Shown one piece after another: positions 51,025 to 59,758 of a DNA stretch of 64,000 nucleotides. The DNA lies in NCBI RefSeq assembly GCF_003725295.1, contig NZ_QICB01000001.1, forward strand, positions 186,001 through 250,000, given 5' to 3'. The notes under the pieces are model-generated. The model was given only the letters and a program-made list of their open reading frames with translations. It did not search any database and was not told the DNA's origin. The stretch comes from Slackia faecicanis. Its GTDB lineage: Bacteria; Actinomycetota; Coriobacteriia; Coriobacteriales; Eggerthellaceae. Every line of letters starts with the position of its first letter. Position 1 is the first letter of the stretch. Both the position numbers and the translations under genes were made by a program.

Positions 51025-51957
51025 CTACAGATGCAGCACGGCGCCCTGCGCGATGATGCAGGCGGCGTAAAACGCCCCGAGCGCGATGTTCACGCTGCAG
51101 ATCTGAGCCATGCCGCCGATGCGCGAAGCGGGAACGAGGGGATTGGCGACGAGCGCTTTCACGGGGGGATACGCGGCGAGCGCCATGAAGGGCAAGACGA
51201 CGGCGCCGTTCGGGAAAAACACCGCGCACAGCACCGCGACGGCGGCGATCCATACACCGAGGGCGACGTGATAGAGCGTGCGCGCCTTATCGCGGCCGAT
51301 CAGCACGGGAAGCGTCCTTCGGCCCGCTTCGATATCCTTTTCGATATCGCACGTGTTGTTGGTCAGCATGATCAGCCCCACGCCGATGACCTCGGGCACG
51401 GCCCACAGCAGCATGATCCAGTTCATATCGCCGGTCAGCGCCTGATAGCAGGCAAGCGGAATAAGGCCGCCCATCACCACGCCGCTGACCGCCTCGCCCA
51501 AAGGAAGATAGGACAGGGGCGTCTTGCCGGCGGAATACACCACGACGAAAAACGCGCCGACCACGCCGATGGCCAAAGGAATCCATCCCGCGTGATAGAT
51601 CACGTACGCTCCCAGGACGAACGCCGCCGCCAGAAATCCGATGCCCAGACGCAACGCCGATCGAGGATTCACATTGTTGTACACCAGCGTGGCGTCGCTT
51701 TCCTCGACGTCGTCATCGGCGGAATCGGACCCCTTCACGAAGTCGTAATAGTCGTTGAAGGTGTTCACGGACGATTGCATGAGCACGCATATGGCAAGCA
51801 GCACGCATGCCATGACGACGGACGCGCCCGACGGGGAAACGGCCGCCGCGCATACGGCGACGAGACAGGGAAGAACCGCCGCGGGCCAGGTATGGGGCGC
51901 GGCGAGCTGAAGCGCCATGCGGGGGGTGAAGCGGGCATAAGACGGCGATGAGGCCAT
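51025..51957 (-). CDS. menA: UbiA-family prenyltransferase, MenA-like
   Basis: A 310-residue membrane enzyme of the UbiA family with about eight helices. The first Asp-rich motif is 'NTFNDYYDFVKGSD' near 65-78 and the second 'NNTCDIEKDIEAGRRTLP' near 199-216, the pair that binds prenyl diphosphate through magnesium; the wording resembles MenA, which attaches the side chain to 1,4-dihydroxy-2-naphthoate in menaquinone synthesis. No other men genes are near, so a related aromatic acceptor cannot be excluded. AAAGGACC precedes the ATG. Confidence 0.82.
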   Translation of the reverse strand: MASSPSYARFTPRMALQLAAPHTWPAAVLPCLVAVCAAAVSPSGASVVMACVLLAICVLMQSSVNTFNDYYDFVKGSDSADDDVEESDATLVYNNVNPRSALRLGIGFLAAAFVLGAYVIYHAGWIPLAIGVVGAFFVVVYSAGKTPLSYLPLGEAVSGVVMGGLIPLACYQALTGDMNWIMLLWAVPEVIGVGLIMLTNNTCDIEKDIEAGRRTLPVLIGRDKARTLYHVALGVWIAAVAVLCAVFFPNGAVVLPFMALAAYPPVKALVANPLVPASRIGGMAQICSVNIALGAFYAACIIAQGAVLHL

Positions 51958-52036
51958 GAGAGGTCCTTTCTAAGGCATGGAAACGCGCCGCAACAGGCGG
52001 CAGGGTTCGCGTCGGGCGGAAAGAGCGCGCCGAGCG

Positions 52037-53311
52037 CTATCGTCCGCCGGGCATGGCGACGGCCGCATCGCGCATGCGCGCGGCAAGGCGCTTGAGGCGC
52101 TCGCGCACCGTGGCGTTGGTCACCGTGGCCAGATTGCGGATGGTGTGCGCGATGATCTCTTTGGTTTCCGCGTCGAGATTGCGCCCGTCGCGCAAGACGC
52201 CCGCCACGGTTCCGACCACGCCGCCTTCCCAGAACTCCTGCCACGTGTTGGAGTCGGTGGTCGAGGCGATCAGGTCGTAGAAGGTGTCGATGAAGCGCTC
52301 GCGCTGTTCGGGCGTCACGCTTTTCAGCCAGCGATCGAGCGTTTCGTCGAACAGCGCCGCGCTTGCATTGAGGCCTTCCTGATAAAGGAAGTCGGTATCG
52401 TCGACAAGCCAGGTGAACGGATTATGCTGGAAGATTCCCGTGGCATCCGATTGCACCACCGCGTAATCGTCGCGATGCTCGAGCACCATGCCGAAAATCG
52501 ACGACTCGGGCACGGTCTTGGACAGCTTGTCTTTGAAGTGCTGTTCGGCGATACGCGGCGAAGGGGCGGCAAGAAAGCTCGGGCCGTCGTGATTGAAGAC
52601 GCGCTCGACGCGGTCGTAGCTCGCCTCGTCCATCGTGGCAACGGCGAATTCGGCGAGGTTGCCGCCCTTCGAATGGCCGCCGACGAACACCCGCGCATCG
52701 CGCGGCAGGGCCGAAAGCACGCCCGAGACATAGCGCTCGGCCGAGCGCTGCGAGGGGATGATCTTGCGATAGCTCAGGTTGAAATCTTCCTTCCATCCCG
52801 CGAACGTCCCGTCGGTTCCCTGGAAAGCGATGTAGTAGGTCTTGCCGCCGTCGAAGCCGAACGTGCACGCGGCGAATTGCTTCTCGATCACCACCGCGTT
52901 CTCGTTGACGTGATACGACACCGTCAGGTCGGCGAACCGATGACAGCGCACGAGGGCGTCCAGAAACACCGGGAGGTCTTTCGACGCCCTGATCCAACCG
53001 CCCGTAAGCATCGTGTCCAAATCGGTGAAACGGAGGATGTCGATGAGGGGCACCTGCTGCGCGCCTCCGACGTCGCCGTAAGGATACGCGCTGAAATCGA
53101 GGTAGGCCAGCGCGGAAAGCACCAGGCTGTCGACGGGGGAGAAGGGGGTTTCATCGAACCCTTCGTGATGGCGGCGCAGATAGTCGCTCATCGTGGAATC
53201 GGCGAGCTTGGAGGCGACCGCCGATGAAAAAGAAGGATGATGCGGATTCTCAGGGGAAGGCCCCGAGGCCTCGCGTTCTCGGTCTTCCTTGCGTTCGATA
53301 TCCTCCGACAT
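52037..53311 (-). CDS. DUF2974/Mbeg1-like serine hydrolase
   Basis: A 424-residue lipase-like protein. The nucleophile elbow is 'VGGHSKGGNLAEF' (GxSxG), and 'YYIAFQGTDGTFAGWKEDF' is the typical preceding block of DUF2974 proteins, given only in part. A conserved 'FNHDGPSF' follows. The C-terminal 100 residues include a hydrophobic/charged alternating region and no clear membrane helix. Substrate unknown. The gene follows the menA-like gene's upstream side with an 80-nt gap, so an operon is possible. Confidence 0.82.
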   Translation of the reverse strand: MSEDIERKEDREREASGPSPENPHHPSFSSAVASKLADSTMSDYLRRHHEGFDETPFSPVDSLVLSALAYLDFSAYPYGDVGGAQQVPLIDILRFTDLDTMLTGGWIRASKDLPVFLDALVRCHRFADLTVSYHVNENAVVIEKQFAACTFGFDGGKTYYIAFQGTDGTFAGWKEDFNLSYRKIIPSQRSAERYVSGVLSALPRDARVFVGGHSKGGNLAEFAVATMDEASYDRVERVFNHDGPSFLAAPSPRIAEQHFKDKLSKTVPESSIFGMVLEHRDDYAVVQSDATGIFQHNPFTWLVDDTDFLYQEGLNASAALFDETLDRWLKSVTPEQRERFIDTFYDLIASTTDSNTWQEFWEGGVVGTVAGVLRDGRNLDAETKEIIAHTIRNLATVTNATVRERLKRLAARMRDAAVAMPGGR

Positions 53312-53376
53312 GCCTCGTCGCCTTCTTTCCTACGATTTGTTCCGAGGTATTGTAGCGCAGAGGGATAACCGTTCTT

Positions 53377-53382
53377 TATAAT
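53377..53382 (+). promoter_or_regulatory. Possible crcB -10 box
   Basis: A perfect TATAAT lies 56 nt upstream of the crcB start. No -35 at normal spacing and no fluoride-riboswitch consensus could be recognised. Confidence 0.35.
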
Positions 53383-53437
53383 TCCCCATACCGTACGCAT
53401 TCGACGGGCCCTTCGAAGCCGAGAAAGGAAGCCGACC

Positions 53438-53848
53438 ATGTTCATGCAGCTGTGCGCCGTCGCCGCAGGCGGAGCGATCGGCGCCGCGGGGCGCTACCTC
53501 GTCGGCCTCGGCGTGCCGGCCGTCGCGGCGTCCCTTCATGTGCCGGGCGATTTTCCCGCCGCCACATTCGCGGCGAACTTCATCGGATGCTTCGTCATCG
53601 GCGTTCTTTCGGTGCTTTTCGACGGCGGGCCGTGGAACGGCGAGGCCGGCTGGCGCGCGTTCGCCGTCACGGGCGTGCTCGGCGGGTTCACCACGTTTTC
53701 GACGTTCGGCCTGGAAACCGTTTCCCTCATCGAACGCGGCGCCGCAGGGATGGCGACCCTCAACGCGGGCCTGAGCCTCGGCGCATGCCTCGCCGGCGTC
53801 ATGGCGGGACGCGCCCTCGCGCGCGCCCTTTTCGTCGCGCAACCCTGA
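53438..53848 (+). CDS. crcB: Fluoride channel CrcB/Fluc
   Basis: A 136-residue protein with four membrane helices that forms a dual-topology dimer exporting fluoride. 'AAGGAIGAAGRYLVG' is the family's N-terminal motif and 'GVLGGFTTFSTFGLE' holds the conserved Phe-rich channel segment. Only one crcB copy is present here, so homodimers are expected unless a second is elsewhere. AGAAAGGAAG precedes the ATG. It is convergent with the LuxR regulator. Confidence 0.93.
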   Translation: MFMQLCAVAAGGAIGAAGRYLVGLGVPAVAASLHVPGDFPAATFAANFIGCFVIGVLSVLFDGGPWNGEAGWRAFAVTGVLGGFTTFSTFGLETVSLIERGAAGMATLNAGLSLGACLAGVMAGRALARALFVAQP

Positions 53849-53865
53849 CCAGCGCGACCGCAGGC

Positions 53866-55308
53866 CTAACCGCGCGGCCGGGCGCTGCGCACCAGATTCT
53901 CGCCGTAATCGATCAGTTCCTGGCGCGAATGGACGCCCGCTTTCGAATAGATGCGCCTCAAATGAGTGTCCACGGTGCTTTTCGCCACGACGAGCTCTTG
54001 CGCGATGCGCTCGTTCGTCCTGCCGCGCAAGGCGAGTGCGAGCACTTCGGCCTCGCGCTTGGAGAGCCCCGCCTGCTCGACGATCGCGTCATGCATCGCG
54101 TCTTCGGCGCTTCCCGCATCGACGATCGCCGACAGCGCCCTGAAGTCGCTTTCCGTGAAAAGGAAGAGATAGGCGATGAGCGCCGCAAGCCCCGCGAATG
54201 CGAGCATGCCGTGCTGCACGGCCACATTGGCTCCGAAGCCGTCGATCACGTTGCCCGCGGCGATGCCGGCCGCTTCGCCCAGGTACAAGGCCCCGAAGCC
54301 GCGGCAGAACGCCAACGCCGAATCTATGCCGCGCAATACGGACACGGCTATGAAAAGCGCGATGAACGACGCCATCAGGCCGAGGCATCCCGCAAGCACG
54401 ATCGCCTCTCCGGGAACGCCGCTTTCATACAATGCCGGCGTGAACAGAAAACCCGCCATCATGACGAGGATCGCGATGCGGTAGGTGTTGCCGAGCGAGC
54501 GCTCTTCCGCGCCGCCGCGCAACGACTGAAGCGCCGCCGCGCAGAAAAGCGAAAGGATCAGCAGGGTTGCGGGAAGCGTAGGCGTGCTCGACGCGCCCGG
54601 ATTCGAACGGAAGGTCTCCATAAGGCCCGCCGCCAAGCCGAACATGACGGCGCCGACCAGCATCCTGCGGGAAAGCGCCGCCACGCCCGATCCGCCGCGT
54701 TCGTCGAATGCCCCGGGACGTGACGCGCTTTCCAAGCCGCGCTGGCTCGCCGCGCTGCCTACGCCTGCAACCAGCAGGACGCCGGCGCTCGCCGCAGGCA
54801 GGGCGGCGGCAAGTACGACCGAAGCGCCTTCGCCGAAAAACGACGCGATGAAGCAGGCCGCCGCCGCGATGCCGGTCGATGCGAATATCTCGCACGCGGC
54901 CACACGGGGGGAGGACAGGCCCAAAACCCTGCCCCACGCCACGAGCAGCACCGCCATGGGAAGGCCGACGAGAAACGCCTCCAAGCCGGCGCCTGCAATA
55001 TCGAGCGACCCCGAAAGGCGCGGCGCGAAGGCGCCCGCCGTCAACATGGCCGCGCAGGCTGCGATCGCGGCGTCGCTTGCAAGGACTCTGCCCGCAAGGC
55101 GCGGAAGGGCCGTCATGACGCAAAACGCCGCCACCATGCCGAAGAGCGTCGCCAAAAGGTCGGCGCGCTCGATCGCGACGCCCCCGAGGGCGAACGCCTT
55201 GTTCGCGCCCATGTAGAACACGGCGTAGATGAAGCCTTGATAGCATGAGAATCCCAGGATGCGCCGCAAAGACGGCGCGCTTCGGGACAGGGTTGTCGAT
55301 TCGCTCAC
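53866..55308 (-). CDS. LuxR-type regulator fused to a polytopic membrane domain
   Basis: A 480-residue protein. Residues 15 to about 400 are strongly hydrophobic with about twelve helices; the C-terminal 65 residues hold a LuxR/GerE helix-turn-helix ('LSKREAEVLALALRGRTNER', 'VVAKSTVDTHLRRIYSKAGV', motif intact). There is no receiver domain, so it seems to sense something in the membrane or act as a transporter-like sensor. Such proteins are very numerous in Eggerthellaceae, often next to reductase genes. Here its neighbours are crcB and tatA, so no target is evident. Tat export of reductases may be a link, but that is speculation. Confidence 0.88.
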   Translation of the reverse strand: MSESTTLSRSAPSLRRILGFSCYQGFIYAVFYMGANKAFALGGVAIERADLLATLFGMVAAFCVMTALPRLAGRVLASDAAIAACAAMLTAGAFAPRLSGSLDIAGAGLEAFLVGLPMAVLLVAWGRVLGLSSPRVAACEIFASTGIAAAACFIASFFGEGASVVLAAALPAASAGVLLVAGVGSAASQRGLESASRPGAFDERGGSGVAALSRRMLVGAVMFGLAAGLMETFRSNPGASSTPTLPATLLILSLFCAAALQSLRGGAEERSLGNTYRIAILVMMAGFLFTPALYESGVPGEAIVLAGCLGLMASFIALFIAVSVLRGIDSALAFCRGFGALYLGEAAGIAAGNVIDGFGANVAVQHGMLAFAGLAALIAYLFLFTESDFRALSAIVDAGSAEDAMHDAIVEQAGLSKREAEVLALALRGRTNERIAQELVVAKSTVDTHLRRIYSKAGVHSRQELIDYGENLVRSARPRG

Positions 55309-55353
55309 TCGATGCTCCTTTGTCGAATGACCATCATAGCAAACGCGCCCATG

Positions 55354-55381
55354 AAAAAACGAAACCCCCGCGGGGGTTTCG
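55354..55381 (-). terminator. tatA terminator
   Basis: A perfect 22-bp palindrome (55360-55381) is followed on the minus strand by TTTTTT (55354-55359), about 30 nt after the tatA stop codon. Confidence 0.85.
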
Positions 55382-55412
55382 CAGGGGTTTCGATACAGGG
55401 CGCGACGCTCGA

Positions 55413-55697
55413 TTAGGAGGCTGTGACAGCCGTCTCTTCCTCGACGACGACCTCTTCGTCCTTGGCGGCCTCGATGCGCTTGACGGCCTTCTTCTTACGC
55501 TTGGGGGCGGGCTCTTCTTCCTCTTCCTCGGCGGTCTTTTTGATCATGCCGTCGCCGGAATTGAATCCGTCGCGCAGGTTCTTGATCGTCTTGCCCAAAG
55601 CGCTGCCGAGCTTGGGAAGGTGCTTGGGGCCGAAGATGAGAAGCGCGACGCCCAGGATGATGAGAAGTTCCGGCATGCCGAGACCGAAGATTTTCAT
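55413..55697 (-). CDS. tatA: Twin-arginine translocase subunit TatA/TatE
   Basis: A 94-residue Tat component. An N-terminal membrane helix, '[17 protein letters not shown]', is followed by the hinge '[15 protein letters not shown]' and an amphipathic helix, and the C-terminal tail is strongly charged (a five-Glu run then basic 'KRKKKAVKR'). It exports folded, cofactor-bearing proteins such as the Tat flavoprotein in this window. tatC is not present here. It is transcribed alone. Confidence 0.93.
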   Translation of the reverse strand: MKIFGLGMPELLIILGVALLIFGPKHLPKLGSALGKTIKNLRDGFNSGDGMIKKTAEEEEEEPAPKRKKKAVKRIEAAKDEEVVVEEETAVTAS

Positions 55698-56089
55698 GAA
55701 TGCCTCCTATTGAGTGGATATCGGCTGTGTATCCGCGATGCCCTTGTTCGTAAGCCATGCGGACGAATCGACGCACCCCACAATAGCCGAACAGGTCGTG
55801 CAGGCTATCGTGCAAATGGATTATTTCAGGGAAATACGTCATGCATCATGTCATGTAAATAGAGGATATTTACAAAACGCCAGATGAAAACGATGCCTTG
55901 AAAAATGAGGCGAACACGGCCCGACAGACGGCCAGACGCAACGACAAGAGGCGCGCCCGCTGTAGCATCCATCGAAAATAGACGGGCCGTCGATGCCCTT
56001 CAAAGGTGGAAATGTTAGAATTCCGTTACCTTGCTCGAAAGAGAGGGAATTGTCGCATATCCACGAATCGAAGGAGGAGGACTTTCTCG
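55698..56089. other. 392-nt intergenic region between tatA and the purine permease
   Basis: No gene is visible. It contains an AT-rich inverted repeat (55854-55874), a nearby series of CATG repeats (about 55839-55855), an extended -10-like TGTTAGAAT (56013-56021) and the strong AAGGAGGAGG ribosome site of the permease. I could not fit a purine riboswitch. Confidence 0.7.
55854..55874. promoter_or_regulatory. AT-rich inverted repeat upstream of tatA
   Basis: TGTAAATA (55854-55861) and TATTTACA (55867-55874) form a perfect 8-bp inverted repeat with a 5-nt spacer, about 160 nt upstream of tatA. It is a candidate operator. Confidence 0.4.
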
Positions 56090-57409
56090 GTGGATAAGTT
56101 CTTTAAGATTTCCGAGCGCAACTCGACGATCGGAAACGAAATCATCGGCGGCTTGACGACCTTTCTGGCCATGGCCTACATCATCGCCGTCAATCCGTCT
56201 CTTCTGGAGGCTGCGGGCATTCCGTTCGATGCCGCGCTGACGGCAACCTGCCTCGGCGCCGCCGTCATGACCGTTGCCATGGGCCTTATCGCCAACAGGC
56301 CGATCGCCCTCGCTTCGGGCATGGGCATCAACGCCATCGTGGCCTACACGTTGTGCCTGGGCGAAACCGCAGTCGACTGGCGCGTTGCCATGGCGATCGT
56401 CTTCCTCGAGGGCATCGTCATTCTGGTCCTGGTTCTGTGCGGTCTGCGCAAAGCCATCATGGACGCCATCCCGGCAAGCCTGCGCCACGCGATCGGCATC
56501 GGCATCGGCCTGTTCATCGCCTTCATCGGCCTGAAGGGCGGCGGCCTGATCGTCCCCGACGAGGCCACCATCCTGGCATTCGGCGACCTTTCGTCCCCGA
56601 TCGTCCTCGTTTCTCTCGTCTCCATTCTTCTGGCCGTCGTGCTGCAGGCCCTCAATGTGAAAGGCGGCCTGCTCATCTCGATCGTAGTGGCCACGATCGT
56701 CGGCATTCCCATGGGAGTCACGCCGCTGCCCACCGAGTGGAACTTCGGCCTTGACTTCTCCGCCTTCGCCGCGCCCTTCCAGACGGTTCCCGGCACCGAT
56801 ACGATGGCCATCGTCCAGGTGTTCCTGCAGCCCGCGCTGCTGCTGTTCGTCTTCTCCCTTCTGATGAGCGACTTCTTCGACACCATGGGCACCGTTGTGG
56901 CCGTGGGCGAGCAGGGCAAGTTCGTCGATAAAGACGGCAACGTCGAAGACATCCAGCCCATCCTGGCCGTCGACTCGGTCGCCGCTGCCGCAGGCGGCTT
57001 CTTCGGCGCAAGCTCCATCACGAGCTTCGTCGAGTCCACCTCCGGCGCCGCGGCAGGCGCCCGCACCGGCCTTTCCAACATCGTAGTCGGCATCCTCTTC
57101 GTCGTCTTCGCGTTCTTCGCGCCAGTCATCGGCATGGTGTCTGCTTCGGCGACGTGCGGCGCATTGGTCGTCGTAGGTTATCTGATGCTTTCCGACGTGA
57201 CGAGCATCGACTGGTCCAAGATCGAGCATGCGTTCCCCGCGTTCATCACGATTCTCGGCATTCCGCTGACCTACTCGATCACCAACGGCATCGGCTTCGG
57301 CTTCATCTCCTACTGCATCATCAAAGTGGTGCAGGGCAAGGCGTGCGAAGTCAAGCCGCTCATGTGGATCGCCGCCGTCGCATTCATGGTCATGTTCATC
57401 GTCGGCTAG
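56090..57409 (+). CDS. NCS2 family purine permease (AzgA-like)
   Basis: A 439-residue transporter with about 12-14 helices, likely for adenine, guanine or hypoxanthine uptake. 'IIGGLTTFLAMAYIIAVNPS' near the N-terminus and 'MGINAIVAYTLC' resemble the AzgA/PbuG subgroup. GTG at 56090 was chosen because AAGGAGGAGG lies 9 nt upstream; the longer frame from 56006 adds a polar, non-conserved start. It has an extended -10-like promoter and a strong terminator. apt, elsewhere in the window, could use imported adenine. Confidence 0.88.
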   Translation: MDKFFKISERNSTIGNEIIGGLTTFLAMAYIIAVNPSLLEAAGIPFDAALTATCLGAAVMTVAMGLIANRPIALASGMGINAIVAYTLCLGETAVDWRVAMAIVFLEGIVILVLVLCGLRKAIMDAIPASLRHAIGIGIGLFIAFIGLKGGGLIVPDEATILAFGDLSSPIVLVSLVSILLAVVLQALNVKGGLLISIVVATIVGIPMGVTPLPTEWNFGLDFSAFAAPFQTVPGTDTMAIVQVFLQPALLLFVFSLLMSDFFDTMGTVVAVGEQGKFVDKDGNVEDIQPILAVDSVAAAAGGFFGASSITSFVESTSGAAAGARTGLSNIVVGILFVVFAFFAPVIGMVSASATCGALVVVGYLMLSDVTSIDWSKIEHAFPAFITILGIPLTYSITNGIGFGFISYCIIKVVQGKACEVKPLMWIAAVAFMVMFIVG

Positions 57410-57435
57410 CTTCGGCATCGGCATATAGCAAACGA

Positions 57436-57463
57436 AAGAAGGGGCCGCGGCCCCTTCTTTTTT
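57436..57463 (+). terminator. Purine permease terminator
   Basis: An 11-bp perfect stem (57436-57446 with 57449-57459) merges into a run of Ts (57457-57463). The true loop would open the innermost pairs. Confidence 0.85.
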
Positions 57464-57596
57464 GCATGCACATATCGGCATCGCCTTGCATGCCGCTCCG
57501 CAAACGAGCGGCATGCGGTTCGAAAGACAGTCGATTTCGTTGGCTCGACCACACCGATCGCTTTCCGACGACATTCAGAAACGATCGACCCGCCCG

Positions 57597-58115
57597 TTAT
57601 GCGTCAATCATTTCGACCGTCCGAAACGCCCCGTTCTCGTAGATGCCGTAGCTGTGCGAGCCGTCCTTAGGGATTGATACGCTTCCCGGGTTGGCGAATA
57701 GCAGGCCGTCTTTTTCGTCGTTCGTCTTGATATGCGTATGGCCCGACAGCACCACGGAGCCGGCGGGCAAGGGCGGCACGTTGTCGGGGCCGAACACGTG
57801 CCCATGCGTCGCGAACAGCGTACGCTCGCCGTCGAGCACGAAAGCGTAATCGCCCATGCAGGGAAAATCGAGCAGCATCTGATCGACTTCCGAGTCGCAA
57901 TTACCCCGCACCGCCACGATTCGCTCGGCAATGCTATTGAGCATCGCAGCCACATCCTGCGGAGCGTAACCGTCCGGCAGGGGGTTGCGCGGCCCGTGGT
58001 TGAGCACGTCGCCCAGAAGAATCACCTTGTCGGGAGCCTCCGCCTCGATGCACTTCATCAGCGCGGCGCACCAATACGCCGATCCGTGAATATCCGATGC
58101 TATAAGAAACTTCAT
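57597..58115 (-). CDS. YfcE-type metallophosphoesterase
   Basis: A 172-residue calcineurin-like phosphodiesterase. Metal-ligand motifs are in order: 'ASDIHGS', 'LLGDVLNHGPRNP', 'RGNCDSEVD', 'THGHVFG' and 'SGHTHI'. E. coli YfcE hydrolyses artificial phosphodiesters, and its true substrate is uncertain, as here. ATG at 58115 follows AAAGGAATC. It is transcribed alone toward the permease terminator. Confidence 0.9.
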   Translation of the reverse strand: MKFLIASDIHGSAYWCAALMKCIEAEAPDKVILLGDVLNHGPRNPLPDGYAPQDVAAMLNSIAERIVAVRGNCDSEVDQMLLDFPCMGDYAFVLDGERTLFATHGHVFGPDNVPPLPAGSVVLSGHTHIKTNDEKDGLLFANPGSVSIPKDGSHSYGIYENGAFRTVEMIDA

Positions 58116-58394
58116 ATTGATTCCTTTCGCGTTCCGGCGCATCCGAGCCGAACCGCCGCGGTTGCCTTATCGGCCGTAGCCTATCACAGCGAATACGCGC
58201 CCGCGCACGGCCCGATACGCCGGCGGTCAGCGAGCGGCGACTCGTCCGAATCCCGCTTTCATCATGAGGCAGCCGGCGCGCCCGAAGACCGATGCGCCAG
58301 CCGTGCTCTTTCAAAATAAAACCGCTCGAAGCCGCCGTGTCGATCCCAAGTCAGGCGGGAAAGGACCGTGGTCGATTCGGCGATCCACCCTGCG

Positions 58395-59435
58395 CTATTC
58401 GTCTTCGACAAACGCATTCACGGCAAGCGACACAATGCCGCAGCACAGACCGCCGACGACCCATGCCATCCAGAAGAGATTCGACTTCCAATCGACATCG
58501 TCGGGGTCAATCCCCTGGGCAAGCGGCAAGAACAGCATCACAAGACCGGCGATGCTGGCGACGATCATGATGATGCCGCACAAATTGCCCGTCAGGCGCT
58601 GCTTGCGCGTCTTGATTCCGTGAGCTGCGAGCAGCGCCTTCTTACGCTCTTCGTCAACGGCGGCTTTCGTGATGTCTTCGAGCTCCAATTCGTCAATCGC
58701 ATTCTGGTTATATTCGGTTAGATTCGTTCGCGAATACATCATGCTCGTATTCACGATGACCCATACTGCAACGGCCACGAGCGCAGTCAGGACCGCTGCG
58801 CCCACATTTTCATATCCGGTCTTATCGGTAGAAATCATAATCAGCACGCCGAGGAATATGATGCCGACGCTTGCGACGATGGAAATGCCGCACCGCTGTC
58901 TTGCTTGGGTTTTCTGCTCGACGGTGTAGAAATCCTCGATATAAGGGTGCGCTTTCACGAAAGATGAATGACGCATTCCCGCGGGAACCAAGAAGGCAAG
59001 TCCCGCCAGGATACCGGCGAACAGCCCTGCGATCGAAAGCACGTCGCCATCGCGCAAGACGCCCGTAGGGCCTCCGTCGAAAAAGACGGTCCAGGCGACG
59101 CCGAGCACGATGCATGCGATGCCCGTAGGAACCTGCACGGAAAACGCACGCATATGATCGTCGTAACCGCAAACGTCGGTCGTCGGGCCGCATGGCATCA
59201 CGGCCGGCATTGCGGCATCCGATTCGCAGCGTGAGGACAAATCGCCCTGCACCAAATCATCGAGCGTGCATTCGAACAGCGCGCACATTTTCAAAAGCTT
59301 GTCCATTTCGGGATAGCTTCTCTCGGATTCCCACTTCGTGACCGACTGACGCGATACGCCGAGCAGCATAGCAAGCTGCTCCTGGGTCATATTGCGCGAG
59401 GCGCGCAAATAAAGAAGGTTGTCTCGAAAACTCAT
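58395..59435 (-). CDS. XRE-family regulator with C-terminal membrane domain
   Basis: A 346-residue protein. Residues 1-60 are a Cro/XRE helix-turn-helix ('RNMTQEQLAMLLGVSRQSVT' then 'WESERSYPEMDKL'), and the rest has about six to seven hydrophobic helices separated by a charged segment near 260-290. This layout is common in Firmicutes and Coriobacteria for regulators controlling nearby transport genes. It is divergent from the AEC transporter across 323 nt. The signal sensed is unknown. The ATG at 59435 follows GGAAAGG. Confidence 0.85.
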   Translation of the reverse strand: MSFRDNLLYLRASRNMTQEQLAMLLGVSRQSVTKWESERSYPEMDKLLKMCALFECTLDDLVQGDLSSRCESDAAMPAVMPCGPTTDVCGYDDHMRAFSVQVPTGIACIVLGVAWTVFFDGGPTGVLRDGDVLSIAGLFAGILAGLAFLVPAGMRHSSFVKAHPYIEDFYTVEQKTQARQRCGISIVASVGIIFLGVLIMISTDKTGYENVGAAVLTALVAVAVWVIVNTSMMYSRTNLTEYNQNAIDELELEDITKAAVDEERKKALLAAHGIKTRKQRLTGNLCGIIMIVASIAGLVMLFLPLAQGIDPDDVDWKSNLFWMAWVVGGLCCGIVSLAVNAFVEDE

Positions 59436-59758
59436 AGCGATGCCTTTCCTGAATGTCGGCGAAGCATTTTGCATGCATCGAACGCTTCGGATTGAAAATG
59501 CCTTGCAAGACGTCTTACGGGAGCGAATATACGATGGCATCATGTCGCAATCCACCAACCAGCGGCTTCATTTTACGGCATCGCAATGCGCCTTATGGTT
59601 GCAAATCGCAGGTCAGAAAGGTATGCAAGAAGATTATCGGATACAAGCCCGTTCGCAAGGCTTCTGTGGAAATAGGGAAGACCGCCACGGCGGTGCTATG
59701 ATAGAAAGCCGCTTTGCGCCGATTGGCGCACATCGAAGCATCCGGCCGAAAGGAATCC
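59436..59758. other. 323-nt divergent intergenic region, XRE regulator / AEC transporter
   Basis: No gene is visible. Inverted arms GCATTTT (59464-59470) and AAAATGC (59495-59501) lie near the XRE start, and a palindrome plus extended -10 (59681-59702) lies near the transporter. Confidence 0.65.
59681..59702 (+). promoter_or_regulatory. AEC transporter promoter with embedded palindrome
   Basis: TGCTATGAT (59694-59702) is an extended -10. The preceding ACCGCCACGGCGGT (59681-59694) is a perfect 6-2-6 palindrome placed in the spacer, where a regulator could act. Confidence 0.45.

Noticed and set aside
53340-53437. Fluoride riboswitch upstream of crcB
   Set aside because: The short leader does not show the conserved fluoride-aptamer blocks as I know them. 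A covariance-model search would settle it.
55698-56089. Purine riboswitch before the NCS2 permease
   Set aside because: The conserved loop sequences of the guanine/adenine aptamer were not found. Only a promoter-like element and an AT-rich inverted repeat are visible.
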